A DNA stretch of 6,240 nt from Lachnospiraceae bacterium (GCA_017961385.1 JAGCXJ010000079.1:1-6240), one strand, 5' to 3'; shown: positions 1 to 6,108, numbered from the stretch's first letter. Translations and numbers: made by a program. The notes: generated from the sequence alone by a model not told the origin.

Positions 1-531
1 GCTGTAGCTGTTGTCAGCTGAGAAAGGAAGATGTATTCCATGCTGATGACAGTACTCGATCTCTTCTTCACGTGAAGAAAGCTTCCACTTGTCATCACGC
101 CAAACAGCTATGATCTTAAGCTCGGGAGCAAGAGCCTTGATGCCTAGTTCGAAACGGATCTGGTCATTTCCCTTACCAGTAGCACCGTGGCAGATCGTTG
201 TAGCGCCTTCCTTCTTTGCTATCTCAACAAGACGCTTTGCGATAACGGGACGAGCCATTGATGTTCCTAAAAGATATTTGTTCTCGTAAACCGCATGAGC
301 CTGTACACAGGGAACAACATATTCATCACAGAACTCATCGACAACATCTTCTATATATAATTTGGAAGCTCCGCAGCTTATAGCTCTTTCCTCAAGCCCG
401 TCAAGCTCCTCACCCTGTCCGCAGTCAACGCAGACACAGATTACTTCGTAGTCGTAGTTTTCTTTCAACCAGGGAATGATAGCTGTTGTATCAAGTCCGC
501 CGGAGTAAGCAAGTATAACCTTTTCTTTCAT
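1..531 (-). CDS. argG: Argininosuccinate synthase, N-terminal part (cut by window edge)
   Basis: ArgG joins citrulline and aspartate using ATP to form argininosuccinate, the penultimate step of arginine synthesis, in the cytosol. Reading the minus strand from the ATG at 531 gives 177 residues, open to the window edge. The nucleotide-binding loop AYSGGLDT is at residues 8-15, YLLGTSMARP at 86-95 and HGATGKGNDQIRFE at 115-128, all hallmarks of the family. The usual length is about 400 residues, so more than half of the protein lies left of the window. The start is fixed by an AGGAGG 8 nt upstream and by the PP-loop falling immediately after it. The gene is divergent from the argJBD operon and shares its regulatory region. 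The family call is essentially certain; whether the rest of the gene is intact cannot be seen. Confidence 0.97.
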   Translation of the reverse strand, partial: MKEKVILAYSGGLDTTAIIPWLKENYDYEVICVCVDCGQGEELDGLEERAISCGASKLYIEDVVDEFCDEYVVPCVQAHAVYENKYLLGTSMARPVIAKRLVEIAKKEGATTICHGATGKGNDQIRFELGIKALAPELKIIAVWRDDKWKLSSREEEIEYCHQHGIHLPFSADNSYS

Positions 532-539
532 TATAAAGA

Positions 540-545
540 CCTCCT
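540..545 (-). promoter_or_regulatory. Ribosome binding site of argG
   Basis: The minus strand reads AGGAGG, a perfect Shine-Dalgarno core, 8 nt before the argG ATG. It settles the start codon. Confidence 0.9.
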
Positions 546-602
546 GAAATGATTTATGATATTTGTTAAGCCTTTTTGGCTGTTTATGTGCTGTCGAAAT
601 CA

Positions 603-631
603 AATATAACCTATAAATGTTCGTAAAGCAA
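603..631 (-). promoter_or_regulatory. Candidate argG promoter
   Basis: On the minus strand a TATATT hexamer (608-603, five of six matches to TATAAT) lies 17 nt from TTGCTT (631-626, which matches only the TTG of TTGACA). Transcription would begin near 596 and give a leader of about 65 nt before argG. The ARG box at 640-657 sits just upstream of this -35. The -35 is weak, and a shifted pair (TTGCTA with TATAGG, 16-nt spacer) is also possible, so the assignment is tentative. Confidence 0.4.
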
Positions 632-639
632 TAGCAAAA

Positions 640-657
640 ACTGCATAAATATGCATT
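640..657. promoter_or_regulatory. ARG box (ArgR/AhrC operator)
   Basis: The core TGCATAAATATGCA (642-655) is a perfect 6+2+6 inverted repeat. It fits every fixed position of the ARG-box core TGNAT-WWWW-ATNCA bound by ArgR/AhrC hexamers with arginine as co-repressor. It lies between argG and the argJBD operon, immediately upstream of the predicted argG -35 and about 45 bp upstream of the operon -35. Both flanking transcription units are arginine biosynthetic, which supports the call. The regulator gene is not in the window. Confidence 0.75.
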
Positions 658-670
658 TACGATGTGTATA

Positions 671-718
671 TGCAAATAAAAATGAATATTTCATATAATC
701 GGTTTGCATATTTTGCAT
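671..718. promoter_or_regulatory. Cluster of ARG-box-like half sites
   Basis: Elements resembling half ARG boxes recur here: TGCAA at 671, the palindrome ATGAATATTTCAT at 682-694, and a direct repeat TTTGCAT at 703-709 and 712-718. TGCATATTTTGCA at 705-717 has ARG-like arms but a centre one base too short. None fits the full 14-bp core. They may be weaker secondary ArgR contacts over the operon promoter, or chance in AT-rich DNA. Confidence 0.3.
694..699 (+). promoter_or_regulatory. Possible second -10 element upstream of the operon
   Basis: TATAAT here is a perfect -10 hexamer, but the sequence 16-18 nt upstream (around 670-677, TGCAAA) is a poor -35. It could be a minor tandem promoter for the rightward operon. 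The candidate at 703-731 is better. Confidence 0.2.
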
Positions 719-731
719 TGCTTGCTATAAT
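703..731 (+). promoter_or_regulatory. Probable promoter of the GNAT-argJBD operon
   Basis: A perfect extended -10, TGCTATAAT (723-731), is preceded at a 17-nt spacing by TTTGCA (703-708, four of six matches to TTGACA). The start of transcription would be near 738, giving a leader of about 27 nt before the ATG at 765. The -35 and spacer overlap the TTTGCAT repeats, so a repressor bound there could block RNA polymerase. Confidence 0.65.
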
Positions 732-752
732 TTGGATTGTGTCAACTATCAA

Positions 753-757
753 AGGGG
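753..757 (+). promoter_or_regulatory. Ribosome binding site of the GNAT gene
   Basis: AGGGG, within AAAGGGGA, lies 7 nt before the ATG at 765. It selects this ATG over the in-frame TTG at 732, which lies between the -10 element and the likely transcription start. Confidence 0.75.
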
Positions 758-764
758 ATATTTT

Positions 765-1208
765 ATGATCAGAGTAATGACAATGAAGGATTATGATGAA
801 GTTTTTGCTTTATGGAGCAAGATCAAGGGTTTTGCGATGAGAAGCATAGACGATTCATATATAGGTGTAGAGAGATTCTTAAAAAGAAATCCCAATACAA
901 GCGTCGTAGCTATAGAGGATGACAAGATAGTCGGTGCGATCCTTTGCGGACATGACGGCAGACGAGGATGCCTTTATCATGTATGCGTCGATCCCGACTA
1001 CAGATTAAGAGGGATAGGAAAAGCGATGGTAGTAAAGTGCATGCAGGCACTTAAGGAGGAACAGATCAGCAAGGTATCGCTCATAGCGTTTTCCGAAAAT
1101 GATATAGGAAATGCTTTCTGGCATACCATTGGCTGGACTGAGAGACTTGATCTTAACTACTACGATTTCGTATTAAATGAAGCAAACATAGTTGAGTTTA
1201 ATAAATAG
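765..1208 (+). CDS. GNAT-family N-acetyltransferase (YpeA/RimI-like)
   Basis: This 147-residue protein has the size and motif layout of a single-domain GNAT enzyme, which moves an acetyl group from acetyl-CoA to an amine. Beta strands around VVAIEDDKIVGAIL (47-60) lead into the acetyl-CoA pyrophosphate loop R80-x-x-G83-x-G85 within DPDYRLRGIGKA. The C-terminal segment NAFWHTIGW (116-124) matches the ALYESLGF-type motif of RimI-like proteins, but with Trp119 where many have tyrosine. CGHDGRRG (61-68) resembles E. coli YpeA, recalled from memory. It is the first gene of the operon, 13 bp before argJ. The substrate is unknown. Short GNAT proteins serve as N-acetylglutamate synthases in mycobacteria and Campylobacter, so an arginine role is plausible by context but not shown; a protein N-terminal acetyltransferase is an alternative. 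Confidence 0.88.
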   Translation: MIRVMTMKDYDEVFALWSKIKGFAMRSIDDSYIGVERFLKRNPNTSVVAIEDDKIVGAILCGHDGRRGCLYHVCVDPDYRLRGIGKAMVVKCMQALKEEQISKVSLIAFSENDIGNAFWHTIGWTERLDLNYYDFVLNEANIVEFNK

Positions 1209-1209
1209 G

Positions 1210-1216
1210 AAGGAAG
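1210..1216 (+). promoter_or_regulatory. Ribosome binding site of argJ
   Basis: AAGGAAG lies 5 nt before the ATG at 1222. It favours this start over the in-frame TTG at 1192, which lies inside the GNAT gene and would add ten residues not expected in ArgJ. Confidence 0.75.
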
Positions 1217-1221
1217 TAATT

Positions 1222-2445
1222 ATGAATATAATAGAAGGCGGCATCGCTTCTCCGATAGGATTTGAAGCAGCCGGTGTTGAAGCAGCAGTTAAATATGAAA
1301 ACAGGAAGGACATGGCAATAATCTATTCTCAAAAGCCATGTGTTGTCGCAGGAACATTTACAAGCAATGTCGTTAAGGCAGCTCCCGTTAAGTGGGATAT
1401 GGATCTTGTTGAGAATTCAGAGTTTGTTCAGGCAGTCATCGTGAACACTGGAATAGCTAATGCAGGAACCGGCAAAGAAGGCATGGATTACTGCATAAAG
1501 ACTGCTGAGGCAGCCTCAAAAGTACTCAACATTCCTAAGAATGCAGTACTTGTGGGATCTACAGGCGTCATCGGCGCACAGCTTCCCATGGATAAAATAA
1601 CAGCAGGTATCAATAAGCTTGCAGCTGCAAAGGCTCATTCTTATGAAAGCAGTACTGATGCTTCAAAGGCTATAATGACAACGGATACCGTAAACAAGCA
1701 GCTTGCTGTTACGGTCGATATAGCAGGGACAACAGTTACTATCGGAGCAATGAGCAAGGGATCGGGAATGATCCATCCCAATATGTGCACAATGCTCGGT
1801 TACGGTACGACGGATGCTGTTATAGGAAAAGATGTTTTGACCAAGATAGTCAAAGAAGACGTGGTAGATACCTACAACATGATCTCTGTTGACGGAGACA
1901 CATCAACAAACGATACACTGTTAATCATGGCAAACGGAATGGCCGGCAATCCCGAGATAAAGGAAGGAACACCCGAGTATGAAGCATTCAAAGCGGCTAT
2001 CCACTATGTAAATGAGACCCAGGCAAAGAGACTTGCAGGAGACGGTGAAGGTGCTACCGCACTTGTTGAGTGTCATGTAGTGAATGCTCTGACAAAGTCT
2101 GATGCTCGTATCCTTGCAAAATCAGTTATCTGCTCAAGCCTTACAAAGGCTGCCATTTACGGTCATGATGCAAACTGGGGAAGGATACTTTGCGCACTCG
2201 GATATTCCGGAGCGAAGTTTGATCCCGAGGATATGGAGCTTTATTACGAAGCAGGCGGCACAAAGATGCTGATATACAAAAACGGTGCCGATGCCGGATA
2301 CAGCGAAGAGGAAGCAACAAAGATACTTTCTCAAAAGGAAGTAAGGATAATAGCCGATATGCATATGGGCAATGAAGAGGCAAGAGCATGGGGCTGTGAT
2401 CTTACCTATGATTATGTTAAGATAAATGCGGACTACAGGTCATAA
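1222..2445 (+). CDS. argJ: Glutamate N-acetyltransferase / ornithine acetyltransferase
   Basis: ArgJ moves the acetyl group from N-acetylornithine to glutamate, releasing ornithine and recycling acetylglutamate; bifunctional forms also use acetyl-CoA. The 407-residue product has the normal family length. Visible signatures are STGVIG (113-118, oxyanion-hole region), KGSGMIHPNM-C-TML with the self-cleavage nucleophile Thr190, SVDGDTSTND (222-231), HDANWGRI (315-322) and the C-terminal WGCDLTYDYVKINADYRS (390-407). The precursor should cut itself between Cys189 and Thr190 into alpha and beta chains. The residue before the cut is more often alanine. Presence of argJ implies the cyclic pathway. 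Whether this enzyme is mono- or bifunctional cannot be read from sequence by eye. It is 21 bp upstream of argB in the same operon. Confidence 0.97.
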   Translation: MNIIEGGIASPIGFEAAGVEAAVKYENRKDMAIIYSQKPCVVAGTFTSNVVKAAPVKWDMDLVENSEFVQAVIVNTGIANAGTGKEGMDYCIKTAEAASKVLNIPKNAVLVGSTGVIGAQLPMDKITAGINKLAAAKAHSYESSTDASKAIMTTDTVNKQLAVTVDIAGTTVTIGAMSKGSGMIHPNMCTMLGYGTTDAVIGKDVLTKIVKEDVVDTYNMISVDGDTSTNDTLLIMANGMAGNPEIKEGTPEYEAFKAAIHYVNETQAKRLAGDGEGATALVECHVVNALTKSDARILAKSVICSSLTKAAIYGHDANWGRILCALGYSGAKFDPEDMELYYEAGGTKMLIYKNGADAGYSEEEATKILSQKEVRIIADMHMGNEEARAWGCDLTYDYVKINADYRS

Positions 2446-2453
2446 AAAGAAGT

Positions 2454-2457
2454 GGAG
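2454..2457 (+). promoter_or_regulatory. Ribosome binding site of argB
   Basis: GGAG lies 9 nt before the ATG at 2467. An in-frame GTG at 2452 overlaps this site and has no good Shine-Dalgarno of its own, so the ATG is the better start. Confidence 0.65.
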
Positions 2458-2466
2458 AATATTCAA

Positions 2467-3345
2467 ATGGACAAGAATCTTGATAAGGTAATGGAGAAGG
2501 CGGAAGTACTCATTGAGGCCCTTCCCTACATTCAAAAGTTTAATCGTAAGATAATAGTTGTTAAGTACGGCGGCTCTGCGATGAGCAATGAGGAACTGCA
2601 GAAAAACGTCATAAAGGACGTAACTCTGCTGAAACTCGTAGGCTTCAAACCTATCATAGTTCATGGCGGCGGCAAGGAGATCAGCCGATGGGTATCAAAG
2701 GTCGGAAAAGAGGCTGAGTTCGTTAACGGACTGAGAGTTACCGATTCTGAGACAATGGAGATAGCCGAGATGGTGCTTGGCAGAGTAAACAAGAACCTTG
2801 TCCGTATGGTCGAGGAACTCGGAGTCAAGGCTGTAGGCATATCCGGCAAGGACGGAAAGCTTTTGACTGTTGAAAAGAAGCTCTCAAACGGTCAGGACAT
2901 CGGCTTTGTCGGCAATGTAACAAAGGTTTCTCCAAAGATCATCTATGATCTTCTGGAAAACGACTTTCTTCCTATTATAAGTCCAATAGGCTTAGGCGAG
3001 GATTATGAGACCTATAACATCAATGCCGATGATGCGGCATGTGCGATAGCAAAGGCAGTCGGAGCTGACAAGCTCGTATTCCTTACAGACATCGAAGGTC
3101 TCTACAGAGATATAAATGACAGAAGTTCGTTTATTTCAAGAATCACCGCTGCAGATGCGGATGCTCTTATAAACGAGGGGATCATCGGCGGAGGAATGCT
3201 GCCCAAGCTTGGAAACTGCACGGATGCGATCAAGAACGGAGTAAACAGGGTACATATACTGGACGGAAGAATACCTCACTGCCTGTTGCTCGAGATATTC
3301 ACAAACAGCGGTGTCGGCACTGCTATAATCAAAGAAGAGGAATAA
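2467..3345 (+). CDS. argB: Acetylglutamate kinase, arginine-sensitive type
   Basis: ArgB phosphorylates N-acetylglutamate with ATP, the second step towards ornithine, in the cytosol. The 292-residue product is an amino acid kinase-fold protein with KYGGSAM (33-39), HGGGKEIS (66-73), GLRVTD (88-93), the NINADDAA segment (184-191) and GGGMLPKL (241-248). The N-terminal extension of about 25 residues before the first strand corresponds to the N-helix that links dimers into the ring hexamer of arginine-inhibited kinases. The C-terminal HILDGRIPHCLLLEIFTNSG then GVGT (263-286) is the arginine-site signature of that class. Feedback inhibition by arginine is therefore expected; this is inferred from the motifs. 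The stop codon is 3 bp before the argD start, suggesting translational coupling. Confidence 0.97.
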   Translation: MDKNLDKVMEKAEVLIEALPYIQKFNRKIIVVKYGGSAMSNEELQKNVIKDVTLLKLVGFKPIIVHGGGKEISRWVSKVGKEAEFVNGLRVTDSETMEIAEMVLGRVNKNLVRMVEELGVKAVGISGKDGKLLTVEKKLSNGQDIGFVGNVTKVSPKIIYDLLENDFLPIISPIGLGEDYETYNINADDAACAIAKAVGADKLVFLTDIEGLYRDINDRSSFISRITAADADALINEGIIGGGMLPKLGNCTDAIKNGVNRVHILDGRIPHCLLLEIFTNSGVGTAIIKEEE

Positions 3346-3348
3346 GAG

Positions 3349-4548
3349 ATGACTACTAATGAATATATAGATCAGGCTGAAGAAAGCCTGCTTCATACAT
3401 ATAACCGTTATCCGATAGTATTTGATCACGCTGACGGTGTGTATCTGTATGATATAGAAGGAAAGAAGTATCTGGATTTTGTGAGCGGAATCGGAGTGTT
3501 CGTACTTGGATACAATGTAAAGGAATATAATGACGCTCTTAAGGCTCAGATAGATAAGATTATTCATACATCTAACTATTATTATTCGGTTCCGCTTGCA
3601 AACGCTGCAGGCAAACTTACAAAGTTTGCTCATATGGACCGTGTATTCTGTACGAACAGCGGTGCAGAGGCGATTGAGGGAGCGATAAAGGCTGCAATAA
3701 AGTATGCATATAATAAGGATAAAACTCATGATCATGAGATAATCGCCATGGATCATTCTTTCCACGGCAGGACATGCGGTGCCCTTGCAGTAACAGGCAA
3801 GCAGGCGTACAGGGAAGCATTTGAGCCTCTCATCTGTGAGGTTAAGTTTGCTGATTATAATGATCTTGAGAGCGTAAAGGCACTGATAAATAAAAAAACA
3901 TGCGCTATCATTATGGAGACTCTTCAGGGAGAGGGCGGCATATATCCGGCAACCAAGGAGTTTATCGAAGGTGTAGGCAGGTTATGCAAAGAAAATGACA
4001 TACTTCTTATACTCGATGAGATCCAGTGCGGCATGGGAAGGTGCGGTGCAAACTATGCATGGCACATGTATGACGTACATCCCGATATCATGACTACTGC
4101 AAAGGCTGTCGGCGGCGGAGTTCCTGTCGGAGCATTTCTTGTAACAGAAAAGGTAGCAAAGAATTCTCTTGTCGCAGGAGATCACGGTTCAACATACGGA
4201 GGAAACCCTCTTGTATGTACAGCGATAGATAAAGTACTTGATTTGTTTGAGTCTGAACATATAATAGATAATGTGAACAAAGTCGGAGCTTATCTGTATG
4301 AGAAGCTCGATGAAATATGCGCCGGCTATGATTGCATAAAAGAGCACAGGGGAATGGGATGCATGCAGGGCCTTGAATTTGACAGGCCTGTTGCTGACAT
4401 TATCAACAAGGCTTTGGATAAAGGTCTTATACTCATAAATGCGGGAACAAACATCCTGCGTTTCCTTCCTCCGCTTGTTATAAGTACAAAAGATGTTGAT
4501 GACATGATATCAATACTTAAGCAGGCTCTTGATGAAACGGTCGCATAA
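3349..4548 (+). CDS. argD: Acetylornithine aminotransferase
   Basis: ArgD is a pyridoxal-phosphate enzyme that transfers the amino group of glutamate to N-acetylglutamate semialdehyde, giving N-acetylornithine. The 399-residue product is a full-length class III aminotransferase: NSGAEA (103-108, cofactor phosphate loop), FHGRT (138-142), the cofactor-ring aspartate D223 in LILDEIQCG, the Schiff-base lysine K252 in TTAKAVGGGVPVGA, and HGSTYGGNPL (279-288). Some positions are unlike textbook ArgD: the LGHxHP segment reads LGYNVKEY (53-60), and Ile109 stands where NSGxEAN has asparagine. The operon position after argB makes ArgD by far the likeliest role, although related omega-aminotransferases share the fold. 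Its Shine-Dalgarno (AGAGG, 3336-3340) lies within the end of argB. The downstream gene begins 19 bp after the stop. Confidence 0.94.
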   Translation: MTTNEYIDQAEESLLHTYNRYPIVFDHADGVYLYDIEGKKYLDFVSGIGVFVLGYNVKEYNDALKAQIDKIIHTSNYYYSVPLANAAGKLTKFAHMDRVFCTNSGAEAIEGAIKAAIKYAYNKDKTHDHEIIAMDHSFHGRTCGALAVTGKQAYREAFEPLICEVKFADYNDLESVKALINKKTCAIIMETLQGEGGIYPATKEFIEGVGRLCKENDILLILDEIQCGMGRCGANYAWHMYDVHPDIMTTAKAVGGGVPVGAFLVTEKVAKNSLVAGDHGSTYGGNPLVCTAIDKVLDLFESEHIIDNVNKVGAYLYEKLDEICAGYDCIKEHRGMGCMQGLEFDRPVADIINKALDKGLILINAGTNILRFLPPLVISTKDVDDMISILKQALDETVA

Positions 4549-4567
4549 GGCATGATTTGAGGTTTTT

Positions 4568-6073
4568 ATGAATATTACTAAAAGAGTAGTGTCTGCGCTT
4601 GTGTGCATTGTCATCGCAGGATGGGCAGTGTTTACGGCAGCCACCGCTACACCCGCCAAACTTGAAGAAGAAGTTCCAAGCAATGACGGTCTTGTCATAT
4701 GGTATACTGATGATTCCCTTTCAAATTTCATGGAAGCGGCATGTGTGGCATACAATGAGATGTACGGAGTGAGAGTCGTTCCCAAGCTTCAGTCAGGTGA
4801 CGAGTATCTGGAACAGGTTAACAAGGCATCCATAGAAAATGATTCAATGCCTGATCTGTATGTGATCACAAATGACATGCTGGAGAGAGCATATCTTGGA
4901 GGACTGGCTCATATCGTTGATACAGATGTGGTAAATCAGAATCATTTTTCGCCTGCAGCGCTTCAGTCTGTTACATACAGAGGAAATCCTGTTGCATATC
5001 CGTTCTATTTTGAAACGAGCGCGATGCTATATAACAGAACATATCTTTTCAACATGGCTCAGAATCAGATAATGGCTGAGGATTCAACAGAACCTGATGA
5101 AGAGGAAGCCAATGAAGATGAGGCCGAAGAAGAGGTTCTGGATAATCCCGAGGCTGATATGACTCCCGAAGAGAGGATAGAATATAGGATACAGCAGTCC
5201 CTGCCTGATACATTCGACGAGCTCATGGAATTTGCTGATACATATGATGCTCCAATGGAGGTCGAGACAGTATTCAAATGGGATGTAAAAGATATCTTCT
5301 ATAATTATTTCTTTGTAGGAAACTATATCAACATAGGCGGAGAAAACGGTGATGATCCGTCTGTGATAGATATATACAACATGGATACCATTACAGCCCT
5401 TACACTGTATCAGGATCTTAACCAGTTCTTCTCATTTGATTATGAAGACATATCATATGAGAGCGTGCTTAGGGAATTCATTGAAGGCAAGATGGTATTT
5501 ACGACAGCTACGAGCGATGCGATAAAGGTTCTGGAACAGGCCAAGGCAGACGGAGAGTTCGAGTATGAATACGGAGTTATGCGTCTACCGCAGCTTAGTG
5601 AAAATCTTACGACAAGAAGCATGTCGGTAACAAATACGGTTGCAGTTAACGGATACTCTGAAAAGAAGGAGACGGCTGCATCATTTGCAAAGTTCTTAAC
5701 GATATATAAGGCTCCTGACCTTTACAACATGTCAGGAAAGCTCAGTGCATGCAATACAGTGACATACGAGGATGCTGCAGCACAGGAATTCGTAAATGTG
5801 TATGCTGATTCCAAGCCCGTACCAAAGATGATGGCAACATCAAACTACTGGCTCCAGGCAGAGATCACCTTCTCGAATATATGGGCCGGAAAGAACGTAT
5901 CGGAGCAGTTAAAGCAGCTCTCAGAGCAGATAAAGGAACAGGTTACAGGTATGGATATCTCCGAGGATTATATCGATGTTCCTGCTGAAGAAAAAGAAGA
6001 GATCCAGTACTATGACGAGGATGCTGAAAGAGAAGCTGCCCAGGGTGAAGAAGGCAGTGAAGACGGCAAGTAA
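4568..6073 (+). CDS. Extracellular solute-binding protein (MalE/SBP_bac_1-like), orphan
   Basis: The 501-residue product resembles the substrate-binding proteins of carbohydrate ABC transporters. After an N-terminal hydrophobic segment (7-27) come GLVIWYTDDS (41-50), MPDLYVITND (94-103), GNPVAYPFYFETSAMLYNRT (139-158), LPDTFDELMEFAD (212-224), EFIEGKMVF (303-311) and VAVNGYSEKKETAASFAKFL (358-377), in the order seen in MalE. The segment ends ATATPA, so cleavage after Ala27 is possible; the only cysteine (Cys13) is not in a lipobox. Residues 171-202 form an acidic insert (18 of 32 are Asp or Glu) between two conserved blocks, and residues 474-501 form an acidic tail. A TGAGG (4558-4562) 5 nt before the ATG supports the start. 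No permease or ATPase gene is visible, so ligand and partners are unknown. The 19-bp gap after argD, with no terminator, suggests co-transcription with the arginine genes. Confidence 0.85.
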   Translation: MNITKRVVSALVCIVIAGWAVFTAATATPAKLEEEVPSNDGLVIWYTDDSLSNFMEAACVAYNEMYGVRVVPKLQSGDEYLEQVNKASIENDSMPDLYVITNDMLERAYLGGLAHIVDTDVVNQNHFSPAALQSVTYRGNPVAYPFYFETSAMLYNRTYLFNMAQNQIMAEDSTEPDEEEANEDEAEEEVLDNPEADMTPEERIEYRIQQSLPDTFDELMEFADTYDAPMEVETVFKWDVKDIFYNYFFVGNYINIGGENGDDPSVIDIYNMDTITALTLYQDLNQFFSFDYEDISYESVLREFIEGKMVFTTATSDAIKVLEQAKADGEFEYEYGVMRLPQLSENLTTRSMSVTNTVAVNGYSEKKETAASFAKFLTIYKAPDLYNMSGKLSACNTVTYEDAAAQEFVNVYADSKPVPKMMATSNYWLQAEITFSNIWAGKNVSEQLKQLSEQIKEQVTGMDISEDYIDVPAEEKEEIQYYDEDAEREAAQGEEGSEDGK

Positions 6074-6108
6074 CGCCATATAAGCAGCTATTGATTAATA
6101 CATATCAC

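Noticed and set aside
89..289. A 66-codon plus-strand open frame
   Set aside because: It is antisense to the conserved argG coding sequence, and no ribosome binding site was noted for it.
569..581. Inverted repeat AGCC-TTTTT-GGCT in the argG leader, as a possible attenuator
   Set aside because: The stem is only four base pairs, with no T-run on the argG-sense strand and no alternative pairing partner seen. There is no leader peptide rich in arginine codons.
732..764. Upstream TTG start for the GNAT gene
   Set aside because: It lies between the -10 element and the probable transcription start. The ATG at 765 has a proper ribosome binding site.
532..764. Riboswitch or T-box leader ahead of either unit
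   Set aside because: The predicted leaders are short (about 65 and 27 nt), and no T-box TGGN/AGGGTGG-type motif or large stem was found.
2452..2466. GTG start for argB giving five extra residues
   Set aside because: The GTG overlaps the Shine-Dalgarno that serves the ATG at 2467 and has only a weak purine run upstream.
3136..3765. A 209-codon open frame on the minus strand
   Set aside because: It lies wholly over the end of argB and the start of argD, whose motifs are unmistakable. The translation is composed of unusual Tyr/Ile/Cys-rich stretches and matches no family I recognise.
5078..5173. Acidic stretch as a frameshift artefact in the solute-binding protein
   Set aside because: Recognisable family blocks in the same frame flank it on both sides, so it is an in-frame insert.
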